A DNA stretch of 64,000 bases, from NCBI RefSeq assembly GCF_016734765.1, contig NZ_JAERQE010000007.1:107757-171756 (forward strand). Direction: 5' to 3'. This DNA is from Microvirga soli. Lineage in GTDB: Bacteria > Pseudomonadota > Alphaproteobacteria > Rhizobiales > Beijerinckiaceae. Both the position numbers and the translations under genes were made by a program. Each line of letters opens with the position of its first letter. The first letter of the stretch is position 1. Shown here one piece after another: positions 17,596 to 26,657 of this stretch. The notes below the pieces were generated by a model. It saw nothing but the letters and a program-made list of their open reading frames with translations. It made no database searches and was not told the origin of the DNA.

Positions 17596-17969
17596 CGAAC
17601 GTCTCCTTTGATTCACGGGTCCCATTCCGGCCGAAATGGCTGCCGGAGAACCCGACTTCGCGCATGAACAACCTTTTGCCCTCCATTCAGTTCAGCTTGC
17701 CCGATCCTCAGCCTTCCAAACTGTCCCTGCCTTCTCAAGCAATCGACCCAAGGACCGACCAATTCTACGAGCCCTTTGAGGCTCTCCCCTGATGATCGGT
17801 GAATGGCTCAGCATGGGGAAGGGGCTGCTTCTCAAGAAGGGTGAGCCACACAGGCTTTCGGGCTCGGTTGAAGCCAAGGTTCATGATCTGACTGAAACCT
17901 GTTCCTACGGCAGACATGCGACCTCCCGCCCCCTCCCGGGACCCTCGCCAGCACCCTATCTTCATGCTA

Positions 17970-17984
17970 GAACAAAACACGAAC
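17970..17984. promoter_or_regulatory. LexA box before radical SAM-UdgX genes
   Basis: GAAC, seven bases, GAAC, the alphaproteobacterial SOS box, ending 17 bases before the ATG at 18002. The downstream pair belongs to DNA-repair-associated families, so LexA repression is a reasonable reading. Confidence 0.75.
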
Positions 17985-18001
17985 AATCCTGCGGAAGACC
18001 G

Positions 18002-19216
18002 ATGGACGAGAAGCTTTCGAAGAAGCTGCGCATCCTGGCGGACGCGGCCAAGTATGATGCCTCCTGCTCCTCCTCCGGGGCCCCCAAGCGCAAGTCGGAT
18101 CCCGACGGCCTCGGCTCCACGGTGGGAACCGGCATCTGCCACGCCTACACGCCGGACGGGCGCTGCGTGTCCCTGCTCAAGATCCTGCTGACGAACTACT
18201 GCCTGTTCGACTGCGCCTATTGCGTGAACCGGCGCTCGTCCAACGTGAAGCGAGCCAAGTTCTCGGTCGACGAGGTGGTGACGCTCACGGTGGAGTTCTA
18301 CAAGCGCAACTACATCGAGGGCCTGTTCCTCTCGTCGGGCATCATCCGCTCGCCCGACTACACCATGGAGCAGATGATCCTGGTGGCGAAGAAGCTGCGC
18401 CGCGACCATGGCTTTCGCGGCTATATCCACCTGAAGACGATCCCCGAGGCGAGCCCCTGGCTCATCGAGGAGGCGGGCCTGTGGGCCGACCGCCTGTCGA
18501 TCAACTTGGAACTGCCGACGGAGAAGAGCCTGGAGCAGCTTGCGCCCGAGAAGGACGGTGCCTCCATCGAGACCGCCATGGCGCAGATGTCGGAGCGCAT
18601 CGAGGAGGCGCGCGAGGAGCGGCGCCATTTCTCGCCGGCCGGCCAGACCACGCAGATGATCGTCGGGGCCGACGAGACCACGGACGCGGATGTGTTGCGC
18701 AAATCCGCCACGCTCTACGGCCATTACGCTATGAAGCGGGTGTATTACTCGGCCTTCAGCCCCATCCCGGATTCGAGCGCGATCCTGCCGCTCAAATCGC
18801 CGCCGCTCATGCGCGAGAACAGGCTGTACCAGGCCGATTGGCTGCTGCGCTATTACGGCTTCGATGTGGACGAGATCGCATCAAGCGCCGAGAAGGGCAT
18901 GCTCGACCTCGATGTCGACCCCAAGCTCGCCTGGGCGCTCAAGAACCGCCACCGCTTCCCGGTCGACGTGAACCTGGCCGACCGGGAGATGCTGCTGCGC
19001 GTGCCGGGCCTCGGGGCGCGTGCCGTCGACAAGATCGTGGTGGCGCGCAAGCACACGACCCTGCGCCTGGAGGATGTGGCCCGCCTCACCTCGGGGTTGA
19101 AACGCGCCAAGCCCTTCCTGATCACGGCCGATCATCACCCGAAGGCCAGGCTCGACAAGCTCGACTTGCGCGAACGGCTGATCGAGAAGCCGGAACAGCT
19201 GAGCTTGTTCGTATGA
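18002..19216 (+). CDS. radical SAM protein linked to UdgX (putative DNA modification/repair)
   Basis: A 404-residue radical SAM enzyme. The 4Fe-4S cysteines are Cys67, Cys71 and Cys74 (CLFDCAYC, CX3CX2C). It has the invariant SSGIIRSPDYTMEQM segment and a C-terminal helix-hairpin-helix (VNLADREMLLRVPGLGARAVDKI) that suggests DNA contact. This fits the family of putative DNA modification/repair radical SAM proteins encoded next to UDG-like genes; the reaction is unknown. The ATG at 18002 follows GGAAG; the open frame continues 70 codons upstream through the LexA box, which argues against a longer start. The UdgX gene follows after a repeat. Confidence 0.88.
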   Translation: MDEKLSKKLRILADAAKYDASCSSSGAPKRKSDPDGLGSTVGTGICHAYTPDGRCVSLLKILLTNYCLFDCAYCVNRRSSNVKRAKFSVDEVVTLTVEFYKRNYIEGLFLSSGIIRSPDYTMEQMILVAKKLRRDHGFRGYIHLKTIPEASPWLIEEAGLWADRLSINLELPTEKSLEQLAPEKDGASIETAMAQMSERIEEAREERRHFSPAGQTTQMIVGADETTDADVLRKSATLYGHYAMKRVYYSAFSPIPDSSAILPLKSPPLMRENRLYQADWLLRYYGFDVDEIASSAEKGMLDLDVDPKLAWALKNRHRFPVDVNLADREMLLRVPGLGARAVDKIVVARKHTTLRLEDVARLTSGLKRAKPFLITADHHPKARLDKLDLRERLIEKPEQLSLFV

Positions 19217-19224
19217 GCGTGGCT

Positions 19225-19323
19225 GTCATCCCGGGGCTGCGCAGCAGAACCCGGGATCGCTTGACGAGAATAGCGCCATATCCTGCACACGATCCCGGAT
19301 CGGCTTTCGCCGTCCGGGATGAC
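19225..19323. repeat. palindromic REP-like element (family A)
   Basis: Second copy of the element at 14044-14142, with the same GTCATCCCGGGGCTGC and CCGTCCGGGATGAC ends and a near-identical middle. It lies between the radical SAM and UdgX genes, so it may differentially stabilise the two halves of their mRNA. Confidence 0.88.
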
Positions 19324-19336
19324 CATTGAAGCTCCC

Positions 19337-20776
19337 ATGACCCTCCACCGCATCATCCTCAAGACCGGCGCGGATCTCCACGGCTTCCGCAAGGCCGTAC
19401 GCTGGCTGATCGCCGAGGAACTGGCGCCGCAGCATGTGGTGTTCGCCATCGACGATGCGCCGGGCCTCTTCGGCGACGAGACGGTTATGGATGCACCGCC
19501 GGTCTCGATCCCGAAGGGTGTGTCGCGCCTCATCGAGCAGGTGGTTTGCCACGGCGATCCCGAGCGTTATGCCCTGCTTTACGGCCTTGTCTGGCGTGTT
19601 CTGAACGGCGAGCGCGATCTTCTCGAAGTCGCGAGCGACCCGCTGGTTCACCGCATCGACCTGATGGCCCGCTCCGTGCGGCGTGACCTGCACAAGATGC
19701 ACGCCTTCGTGCGCTTCCGCCGGATGCAAGGAGAGCTTGAGCGCTTCGCCGCCTGGTTCGAGCCGGAGCATTTCATTCTCGAAGCGGCGGCGCCCTTCTT
19801 CGTCGACCGCTTCCGTTCCATGGACTGGACGATCCTCACGCCCATCGGTTCCACGCGCTGGGACCGGCATGAGCTGACCTTCGGGCCTCCCGGGCGGCGC
19901 GAGGATGCCCCGGATGAGGACAGCTTCGAGGAGGGCTGGCGCGGCTATTACGAGAGCGTGTTCAACCCGGCCAGGGTGAACCCCACGGCCATGCGGGCCG
20001 AGATGCCGAAGAAGTACTGGCGCAACATGCCCGAGACCGCCGCGATCCCGGGCCTGATCCAAACCGCCGCTCAGCGCGTTGAACGGATGATCGAACAGGA
20101 GGCGACGATGCCCACCAAACGCACGCCCGAACGCGCTATTCAAGCCATGTGGGATCAGGAACCCAAGACCCTCGAAGAGCTCAATGCCATCATCGCCAAG
20201 GCAGGACCGCTGGTGCCCGGCGCCACGCAGGCCGTCTTCGGCGAAGGCCCGCATCATGCCGAGATCGTGTTCGTCGGCGAACAGCCGGGCGACCAGGAGG
20301 ACCTGCAGGGACGGCCCTTCGTGGGTCCCGCGGGCAAGCTCCTGACCAAGGCCATGAGGGAAGCCGGGATCGAACGTGAGCAGGCCTATCTCACCAATGC
20401 GGTGAAGCACTTCAAATTCGACCAGCGCGGCCACCGGCGCATCCACGCCAAGCCGACCGCCGGCGAGGTGAAGCATTACCGGCCCTGGCTGATGAAGGAG
20501 CTGGAGCTGGTGCGGCCCAAGCTCATCGTCGCTCTGGGGGCCACGGCCGTTCTGGCGCTCTCCGGCAAGGCGACGCCGATCACCCGCTCGCGCGGCCGCG
20601 CCAAGTTCGGTGCTTACGAGGGCTACATCACCGTGCATCCGAGTTACCTGCTGCGCCTGCCCGACGAGGCGACGAAGCAGGAAGCCTACGAGGCATTTCT
20701 GAATGACCTGCGCCGCATTCATGACTTGGCACAGGCCGATCTGAACACCGGCGAGCTGCCGCTCGCGGCGGAGTAG
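19337..20776 (+). CDS. UdgX-type uracil-DNA glycosylase fused to N-terminal DUF4130-like domain
   Basis: A 479-residue two-domain protein. Residues about 1-255 match the domain that accompanies UdgX-linked radical SAM proteins. Residues about 260-479 are a family-4-like UDG: motif A GEQPGDQED (314-322), RPFVGPAGKLL, and the UdgX-specific RRIH loop (367-370). In mycobacterial UdgX the histidine of this loop attacks the abasic sugar and stays covalently bound to DNA, so His370 is the expected nucleophile. An ATG at 19319 lies inside the repeat and is less likely. The pair should handle uracil or damage-derived lesions under SOS control. Confidence 0.9.
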   Translation: MTLHRIILKTGADLHGFRKAVRWLIAEELAPQHVVFAIDDAPGLFGDETVMDAPPVSIPKGVSRLIEQVVCHGDPERYALLYGLVWRVLNGERDLLEVASDPLVHRIDLMARSVRRDLHKMHAFVRFRRMQGELERFAAWFEPEHFILEAAAPFFVDRFRSMDWTILTPIGSTRWDRHELTFGPPGRREDAPDEDSFEEGWRGYYESVFNPARVNPTAMRAEMPKKYWRNMPETAAIPGLIQTAAQRVERMIEQEATMPTKRTPERAIQAMWDQEPKTLEELNAIIAKAGPLVPGATQAVFGEGPHHAEIVFVGEQPGDQEDLQGRPFVGPAGKLLTKAMREAGIEREQAYLTNAVKHFKFDQRGHRRIHAKPTAGEVKHYRPWLMKELELVRPKLIVALGATAVLALSGKATPITRSRGRAKFGAYEGYITVHPSYLLRLPDEATKQEAYEAFLNDLRRIHDLAQADLNTGELPLAAE

Positions 20777-20909
20777 GTGTGCCGCCGCACGAAGCGAGCC
20801 TGCTGCCTCTTAGGAGTCATTGCGAGTTCAAGGTGATGAGCAGAGGCTAGCCCAAGCTGGTGCCACCTCGGCCCGGCGAAGGAGGCGCCGGGCAGCCGGC
20901 GAACAGGCC

Positions 20910-21206
20910 ATGCCAGAATTCGTGATCGAACGAGACATGCCGGGTGTCGGCAATTCATCTGATTCAGACATGCAGCAGGCCTCACAGACCTCATGCAATG
21001 TGCTGCGTGAACTCGGGCCCGAAATTCAATGGGTTCACAGCTACGTCACGGACAACAAAATCTACTGCATCTATCGGGCACCGGACGAGTCCATGATTCG
21101 CCAACATGCCCAGAAGGCCGGGTTCCCGGCAAACAGCATTGCCAAGGTCCAAAGGGTCATAGACCCGACGACGGCCGAGATGGACGGTACATCCATGTAT
21201 CCATGA
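20910..21206 (+). CDS. DUF4242 (nickel-binding-like) domain protein
   Basis: Ninety-eight residues. MPEFVIERDMPGVGNSSDSD at the start, SYVTDNKIYCIYRAPDESMI in the middle and GFPANSIAKVQRVIDPTT near the end are the pattern of DUF4242, a small ferredoxin-like fold that includes the SCO4226 nickel-binding protein. The function is unknown. The ATG at 20910 is the family N terminus; a frame from 20820 would add 30 basic residues from repeat-like sequence. It stands alone, 133 bases after the UdgX gene. Confidence 0.75.
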   Translation: MPEFVIERDMPGVGNSSDSDMQQASQTSCNVLRELGPEIQWVHSYVTDNKIYCIYRAPDESMIRQHAQKAGFPANSIAKVQRVIDPTTAEMDGTSMYP

Positions 21207-21244
21207 CGATCGCCCCGAGGAGGCTGCGAGAACTCAAGAAGAAG

Positions 21245-21292
21245 GCATCGGATAAATCCCAAAAGTGCAAGTCCACTTTTGGGTCCGAGGCC
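21245..21292. repeat. palindromic repeat (family C, degenerate copy)
   Basis: GGCATCGG, then CCCAAAAGTG facing CACTTTTGGG, then CCGAGGCC. It matches the core of the elements at 32594, 33500 and 36183 with a worn right arm. It lies between convergent genes. Confidence 0.75.
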
Positions 21293-22533
21293 TAGGCTCT
21301 CGCCTCAAGCTTCCGGCGGTGATCGAGGTGGCGCATCGCCGGCGTGACCGTGATGCCGTGGAGCACAATCGATACCAGAATGATGAATCCAGCCGTGCTC
21401 CAGAGAAGGCTGGTATTGTCGAACTTCGCGTGATGCATGGCATAGGCGAGATAATAGATCGAGCCGAGCCCGCGGATGCCGAAGAAGCTGATGGCCGCCT
21501 TCTCGCCCGGCGGCGGATCGGTGCCGATCAGCCCGATCCATCCGGCGAGCGGCCGCACCACGAACAGCGTCAGCAGGCCGAAGACGGCAGCCTGCCATGT
21601 GAGGGCATCGAACAGGTCGCCGCCCGTCATGGCGCCGCCGAGCAGGACAAGCAGCACCATCATCATAAGCCGCTCGAGTTCCTCCGCGAAGTCGTGCAGC
21701 TTGTTGTGATATTCATGCTTGGGCTTCGTGGCGCGAAGCGCCAGCGCCGCCACGAATACCGCCAGGAAGCCGTAGCCTCTGACCATCTCGGTCAGGCCAT
21801 AGGCGATGCAGGTGATGCCGAGCGCCACGAAGCCCGCGCCCGTGCGGGAAAGCTTCGCCCGGTTCGGCAGATGGAAGGTCAGCCAGCCGAGCGCACGGCC
21901 GATCATGTAGCCCATGCCGATGCCGGCCGCGATCTTCCAGAGAACCGCATAGGCGAACCACTCGGCCACCCTCGTGAGGCTGTCCTCCTCGGCAAAGGAG
22001 ACGGCCAGGAGAACGAACGGAAAGGCGAGGCCGTCGTTGAGCCCGGCTTCCGAGGTCAGCGTGAAGCGCACCTCGTCCTCCTCGCTGTCACCCGGCGGCC
22101 CCACCTGCACGTCGCTGGCGAGCACCGGATCCGTGGGAGCAAGCGCTGCTCCGAGCAGCAAGGCTGCCGCGAGGCTCAAACCCAGCATGCTCTGCCCCAG
22201 CCAAGCGAGCGCGAAGATCGTGAGCGGCATGGCGATGCCGAGAAGCCGCCAGGTGAGCCGCCACCGCTTCCAGCCGAAAGGCCGGTCGATCTTGAGACCT
22301 GCACCCATGAGCGAGACGATGACCACGAACTCAGAGAGACGCTCGACGATGGCGAGTTCCTCGTTGGGGTGAGGCATCACGCCCGGGACCTGGGGGAAGG
22401 CAAAGATGAGCGCACCCAAGGCCACGCAGAAGATCGGCAGAGACAGGGGCAATTCCTTCAGGACCATGGGAAGCCAGGCGGTCAAAAGGACGACAACCCC
22501 GAAGCCTGCCAGCACGACGATGTAAGCGCTCAT
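21292..22533 (-). CDS. CPA1-type cation:proton antiporter
   Basis: A 413-residue protein with about 12 membrane helices. ALLLGAALAPTDPVLASDVQVG carries the TDP motif of the ion-binding site and LTSEAGLNDGLAFPFVLLA carries the ND motif of electroneutral CPA1/NhaP exchangers. It should swap Na+ or K+ for protons in the inner membrane, supporting pH and salt homeostasis. No ribosome site is evident before the ATG. A LexA-box match ends nine bases upstream (22542-22556), the one oddity of this gene. It is divergent from the PBP1A gene. Confidence 0.88.
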   Translation of the reverse strand: MSAYIVVLAGFGVVVLLTAWLPMVLKELPLSLPIFCVALGALIFAFPQVPGVMPHPNEELAIVERLSEFVVIVSLMGAGLKIDRPFGWKRWRLTWRLLGIAMPLTIFALAWLGQSMLGLSLAAALLLGAALAPTDPVLASDVQVGPPGDSEEDEVRFTLTSEAGLNDGLAFPFVLLAVSFAEEDSLTRVAEWFAYAVLWKIAAGIGMGYMIGRALGWLTFHLPNRAKLSRTGAGFVALGITCIAYGLTEMVRGYGFLAVFVAALALRATKPKHEYHNKLHDFAEELERLMMMVLLVLLGGAMTGGDLFDALTWQAAVFGLLTLFVVRPLAGWIGLIGTDPPPGEKAAISFFGIRGLGSIYYLAYAMHHAKFDNTSLLWSTAGFIILVSIVLHGITVTPAMRHLDHRRKLEARA

Positions 22534-22541
22534 AAGGCAGC

Positions 22542-22556
22542 GAACGCGGCCTGAAC
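22542..22556. promoter_or_regulatory. possible LexA box before antiporter
   Basis: GAAC, seven bases, GAAC, between the divergent antiporter and PBP1A genes. Neither is a usual SOS gene, so this match may be chance; it is listed because of its exact consensus and promoter position. Confidence 0.35.
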
Positions 22557-22590
22557 TCGGCAGTTCCGGCCGGCAAGGGGTTAATCCCCG

Positions 22591-22605
22591 TTAACCGCCC
22601 CTTAA
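22591..22605. promoter_or_regulatory. possible CtrA site before PBP1A
   Basis: TTAA, seven bases, TTAA, the spacing of the CtrA cell-cycle regulator site, about 77 bases before the PBP1A start. A further TTAA lies at 22581. CtrA binding is inferred from the pattern alone. Confidence 0.35.
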
Positions 22606-22681
22606 ACCGCCACAATTAGGGTGCCTCAGAGCATGAAAGGCCAGGATCCACTGGCTGTATGATTGCGGGGTCATTAAAGAC

Positions 22682-24802
22682 GTGGCGAACGGACGTGACA
22701 GGCGCGAGCCGGTGTTCGATGCGCCCGCTGGGCAGGCGGGGGAGCTGGACTTTCACCTCTCGCCCGAGGATCGGGCAGGGGGAACGATGGCGCGCAGGCG
22801 AGCTTCCGGACAGGGGGGCGGCAGGCCTTCACGGCCCAAGAAGGTGAAGCGCCGCGGCGGCCGTTCCCTTTTCAGCAAACTGGTCTATGCCGGGCTCGTG
22901 CTCTGCCTGTGGGGCGTGATCGGCGTCGGCGGCATCGTGGCCTATTACGCCTCGCAGTTGCCGCCCATCGATCAGCTCTCCGTGCCCAAGCGCCCGCCGA
23001 ACATCGCCATCCTGGCGAGCGACGGCTCGTTCCTCGCCAATCGCGGCGAGACGGGCGGCCGCACGGTCACCCTGAAGGAACTGCCGCCCTATCTGCCGAG
23101 AGCCTTCGTGGCCATCGAGGACCGGCGCTTCTACGACCATTTCGGCATCGACCCGATCGGCATCGGCCGCGCGATCTACCGCAACCTCAGCAACAGCGGC
23201 GGTCTGCAGGGCGGCTCGACCCTGACGCAGCAGCTCGCCAAGAACCTCTTCCTGACCCAAGAGCGCACCGCCTCGCGTAAGATCCAGGAGGCGATCCTGG
23301 CGCTCTGGCTCGAGCGCAACTACTCGAAGGACCAGCTCCTCGAGCTTTACCTGAACCGGGTCTATTTCGGCGCCGGCGCCTATGGCGTCGAGGCCGCCGC
23401 CCAGCGCTATTACGGCAAGTCGGCGCGCAGCGTGTCTCTGTCGGAAGCCGCCGTGCTGGCGGGCCTCGTCCAATCGCCGTCGCGGCTTGCTCCCAACCGC
23501 TATCCGGAGCGGGCGCAGGCCCGCGCGGAGCTCGTGATCGCGGCCATGAACGACCTCGGCTTCATCACGCCCGGCATGACCAAGACGGCCCTCGGCGATC
23601 CCGCAGAGTCTGTCCGCCCGAACACCGCCGGGTCCGCCAATTACGCGGCCGATTACGTGATGGACGTGCTTGATGATTTCGTCGGCACCGTCGAGGCTGA
23701 CATCGTGGTCTCGACCACCGTCGAGCCTGGCATGCAGTCGGCGGCCGAGCGCGTGCTGGTGGAAGAGCTCAACGCCAAGGGCCAGAAGTTCAACGTGAGC
23801 CAGGGCGCGGTCGTGGCCATGCAGCCGGACGGAGCCGTGAAGGCCCTGGTCGGCGGCCGCAACTACGAGACGAGCCAGTTCAACCGGGCCATCGCGGCCC
23901 GGCGCCAGCCGGGCTCGTCCTTCAAGCCCTTCGTCTATCTCGCCGCCATGGAGCGGGGCTACACGCCCGACATGGTCGTGGACGATGCGCCTGTTGCCTA
24001 CAAGGGCTGGGCGCCCAAGAACTACGACCGCAAATACCGCGGGCCGATCACGATCCGCGATGCGCTGGCACTCTCGCTCAACACCATCGCGGTGAAGCTC
24101 AACATGGAGGTGGGGCCTAAAGCCGTGGCGCAGGCCGCGCAGCGTCTCGGCATCTCGTCTCCGCTACAGGCCAACGGCTCGCTGGCGCTCGGCACCTCCG
24201 AGGTGACGCCGCTCGAACTGGTCTCCGCATACGCGGCCTTCGCCAATGGCGGCATCGGCGTGACCCCCTACGTGATCACCCAGGTGAAGACCACCGACGG
24301 CAAGCTCATCTACAAGCGCCCGGGCTCGGGCGGCCTCGGGCGCGTCATCGACCCCGGTGTCGTGGCCCAGATGAACGAGATGATGCACAACGTCTTCGTC
24401 ATCGGCACCGCCCAGAAGGCGCAGATCCCGGGCTGGACGCTCGCCGGCAAGACCGGCACCACCGACGATTACAAGGATGCCTGGTTCGTGGGCTACTCGG
24501 GCAATCTCGTGGCTGGCGTGTGGCTCGGCAACGACGACGGCGCGCTCACCAAGCGCGTCACCGGCGGCAACCTGCCGACAGAAGTCTGGCACAACTTCAT
24601 GACGGCCGCCCTCAAGGACAAGCAGCCCGTGCCGCTGCCCGGCCTGGAGCGCATGCGCGCCCCGTCCGACATTCCCGTCGCCGGTGCCGGAGGCGGCCCG
24701 CGCTATGCCAACGCGGACGGCGAAGGCAGCTGGGTCGCGCCCGCGCCGCAACGGCGCGCCAGCCGCGAGAAGAACTTCTTCGAGAAGCTGTTCGGGCTTT
24801 AA
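22682..24802 (+). CDS. class A penicillin-binding protein 1A
   Basis: A 706-residue bifunctional murein synthase. One membrane anchor (about 66-90) is followed by the GT51 transglycosylase domain (AIEDRRFYDHFG with catalytic Glu146; QGGSTLTQQLAKNLFL; RKIQEAILALWLER) and a transpeptidase domain with SxxK (GSSFKPF), SLNT and KTGTTDDYK. It polymerises lipid II and crosslinks the peptides at the outer face of the inner membrane. The GTG at 22682 keeps FHLSPEDR, an N-terminal cytoplasmic feature I expect in relatives; an ATG at 22787 has a better ribosome site (AGGGGG) and is the alternative. Confidence 0.93.
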   Translation: MANGRDRREPVFDAPAGQAGELDFHLSPEDRAGGTMARRRASGQGGGRPSRPKKVKRRGGRSLFSKLVYAGLVLCLWGVIGVGGIVAYYASQLPPIDQLSVPKRPPNIAILASDGSFLANRGETGGRTVTLKELPPYLPRAFVAIEDRRFYDHFGIDPIGIGRAIYRNLSNSGGLQGGSTLTQQLAKNLFLTQERTASRKIQEAILALWLERNYSKDQLLELYLNRVYFGAGAYGVEAAAQRYYGKSARSVSLSEAAVLAGLVQSPSRLAPNRYPERAQARAELVIAAMNDLGFITPGMTKTALGDPAESVRPNTAGSANYAADYVMDVLDDFVGTVEADIVVSTTVEPGMQSAAERVLVEELNAKGQKFNVSQGAVVAMQPDGAVKALVGGRNYETSQFNRAIAARRQPGSSFKPFVYLAAMERGYTPDMVVDDAPVAYKGWAPKNYDRKYRGPITIRDALALSLNTIAVKLNMEVGPKAVAQAAQRLGISSPLQANGSLALGTSEVTPLELVSAYAAFANGGIGVTPYVITQVKTTDGKLIYKRPGSGGLGRVIDPGVVAQMNEMMHNVFVIGTAQKAQIPGWTLAGKTGTTDDYKDAWFVGYSGNLVAGVWLGNDDGALTKRVTGGNLPTEVWHNFMTAALKDKQPVPLPGLERMRAPSDIPVAGAGGGPRYANADGEGSWVAPAPQRRASREKNFFEKLFGL

Positions 24803-24808
24803 CACACT

Positions 24809-24846
24809 GTCATTCCGGGGCCGCGTAAGCGGAGCCCTGGAATGAC
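24809..24846. repeat. short palindromic REP-like element (family B)
   Basis: GTCATTCCGGGGCCGC facing a GGAATGAC end: a compact 38-base hairpin just after the PBP1A stop. It could protect or terminate that mRNA. Copy in opposite sense at 26592-26627. Confidence 0.85.
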
Positions 24847-24946
24847 AGTGGGTGTGCTCGAAGAACTCTCGAACCATTACCCCGCACGTAATCGCCACGC
24901 CTCACCTGAGCCGGCATGCTCGCTTCATCACAAGAAGGAGCCTGTT

Positions 24947-25294
24947 ATGTCCACCTACGCCATCGGTCATCTGCACGACGTGAATGTCGGTTCCGACATC
25001 GTCGAGTATCTCAAGCGCATCGACGATACGCTTGAACCCTTCGGTGGCCGGTTCATCATCCACGGCGGACCGGCGACAATTCTGGAAGGCTCCTGGCAGG
25101 GGGACCTGATCGTGATCGCGTTCCCAAACAGGGAGAGTGCCCGGGCATGGTATGACTCCCCGGCCTATCGGGACATTCTGCCCCTGCGTACTGGCAACTC
25201 GCGCGGCGACGTCTTCTTCATGGAGGGTGTCGATGCCGACCACAAGGCCACGGATGTGCTCGCCGGAATCCCGGTGGATCAGCCCTTGGGCTGA
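24947..25294 (+). CDS. DUF1330 family protein
   Basis: A 115-residue protein of the DUF1330 dimeric alpha-beta barrel family: IVEYLKRIDDTLEPFGGRFIIHGG, LEGSWQGDLIVIAFPNRESARAW and YDSPAYRDILPLR are its hallmarks. The biochemical role is unknown; the fold is shared with small monooxygenases and EthD-like proteins. The ATG at 24947 follows AAGGAG. It is convergent with the Bcr/CflA gene, whose stop lies within its last codons. Confidence 0.88.
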   Translation: MSTYAIGHLHDVNVGSDIVEYLKRIDDTLEPFGGRFIIHGGPATILEGSWQGDLIVIAFPNRESARAWYDSPAYRDILPLRTGNSRGDVFFMEGVDADHKATDVLAGIPVDQPLG

Positions 25295-26478
25295 TGCCCT
25301 CTTGCACGGCTCGTCATGAGGAAAAGCGCAAGCGCCAGCACACCCGTGGTGGCGATGGTGGCGGGGAGCGGAATCGCCGAAGCGTCGAGGTTGCCGCCAA
25401 GGAGAATGCCCACGATGGCCGCGAAGGTCATCTGGCAAATGCCCAGCAGCGACGACGCCGCGCCGGCCCGCTCCGGAAAAGGCATCAGGGCCGAGGCCAT
25501 GGATTGCGGCATAGTGAGGCCGACCCCGATCCCGTAGATCGCCATCGGGGCGCTGATGCCGAGCGAGGACGGCACTCCGAGGAGCACGAGGGTCAGCATG
25601 GTGGCGCCGCCGACGGCAAGGCATGTGACGCCGAGCTGGATCGTGCCGTCGAGACCGCGCCGGCCCACCAGATGCTGCGCGAGGTACGTTCCGCTGATGA
25701 AGCCCACCACCACGAAGGTGAAGGAAAAGGCGTAAGACAGTTCGTCCAGGCCATAGATCTTCTGCAGCACGAAGGACGAGCCGGAGATGAAGGCGAAGAG
25801 CCCGCCATAGGTGAGCATCGAGAGGCCCACATAGGTGCGATAACCCGGATGGCCGAGCAGCAGCCTGAAGCCGCGCAGGATCGCCCCGAACGAGATCGGC
25901 ACCTCGGATTTCTTGCGAATGCTCTCGGGCATGCGCAGGCTGATCACGGCCGCCATGGCGATGCCGAACAGGATCATGACCGCAAACGTCACGCGCCAAC
26001 CGGAGATGCGCTCGATCACGCCGCCGAGGATGGGCGCTGCGGCCGGCACCACACCCATGATGGTGCCCATGCGCGACAATTCCTTGCCCGCGCGTGGCCC
26101 CTCGTAGAAATCGCGCACGATGGCGCGCCCGAGCACGATGGGCCCCGACGCGCCGAGCGCCTGGAGAAAGCGCGCGCCGATCAGGGTCTCGATGTTGGGC
26201 GCGAACGCGCAGATGAGGCTTGCCACCGTAAAGAGCGCGAGCCCGAAGAGCAGCACGGGCTTTCGCCCAATCCGGTCGGAAATCGGCCCATAGAAGAATT
26301 GCCCGGCCGCAAAGCCGAGGAGAAACGCGGAGAGCGTGAGCTGCGTCTGGCCGGTGGTCGCCCTAAGGCCCGTGGCAATCGCCGGCAGCGACGGCAGATA
26401 CATGTCCGTCGAGAGCGGCCCGAGTGCAGTGAGCAGCGCCAGGACGACGGTGAGAGCCAAGGTGTCGGGCTTGAGCAT
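25279..26478 (-). CDS. Bcr/CflA-type MFS multidrug efflux protein
   Basis: A 399-residue, 12-helix transporter. STDMYLPSLPAIA in helix 1 and GQFFYGPISDRIGRKPVLL in the 2-3 loop are diagnostic of the Bcr/CflA branch (bicyclomycin, chloramphenicol and sulfonamide efflux). GASGPIVLGRAIVRDFY matches the family helix 4-5 region. It exports drugs by proton antiport across the inner membrane. The ATG at 26478 gives the normal N terminus. Its 3' end overlaps that of the DUF1330 gene by 16 bases on the opposite strand. Confidence 0.9.
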   Translation of the reverse strand: MLKPDTLALTVVLALLTALGPLSTDMYLPSLPAIATGLRATTGQTQLTLSAFLLGFAAGQFFYGPISDRIGRKPVLLFGLALFTVASLICAFAPNIETLIGARFLQALGASGPIVLGRAIVRDFYEGPRAGKELSRMGTIMGVVPAAAPILGGVIERISGWRVTFAVMILFGIAMAAVISLRMPESIRKKSEVPISFGAILRGFRLLLGHPGYRTYVGLSMLTYGGLFAFISGSSFVLQKIYGLDELSYAFSFTFVVVGFISGTYLAQHLVGRRGLDGTIQLGVTCLAVGGATMLTLVLLGVPSSLGISAPMAIYGIGVGLTMPQSMASALMPFPERAGAASSLLGICQMTFAAIVGILLGGNLDASAIPLPATIATTGVLALALFLMTSRARGHQPKG

Positions 26479-26591
26479 TTTGTTGGGACGCAGCGGTGAC
26501 GGGAGGATTCGACTAAGCCGAAACGATAGGCGTGTCACTCACTAAGAGGCGTCGCATCGGTGATCCCGATGGGATGAGGCGGCTACGAATT

Positions 26592-26627
26592 GTCATTCCG
26601 GGCTCCGCTGCGCGGCCCCGGAATGAC
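26592..26627. repeat. short palindromic REP-like element (family B)
   Basis: GTCATTCCGGGCTCCG facing CCCCGGAATGAC. It is the reverse-oriented twin of 24809-24846 and lies just downstream of the YgjP-like gene. Confidence 0.85.
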
Positions 26628-26657
26628 AGTGGGATAGAATAGAACGCGAAGTGCCCT

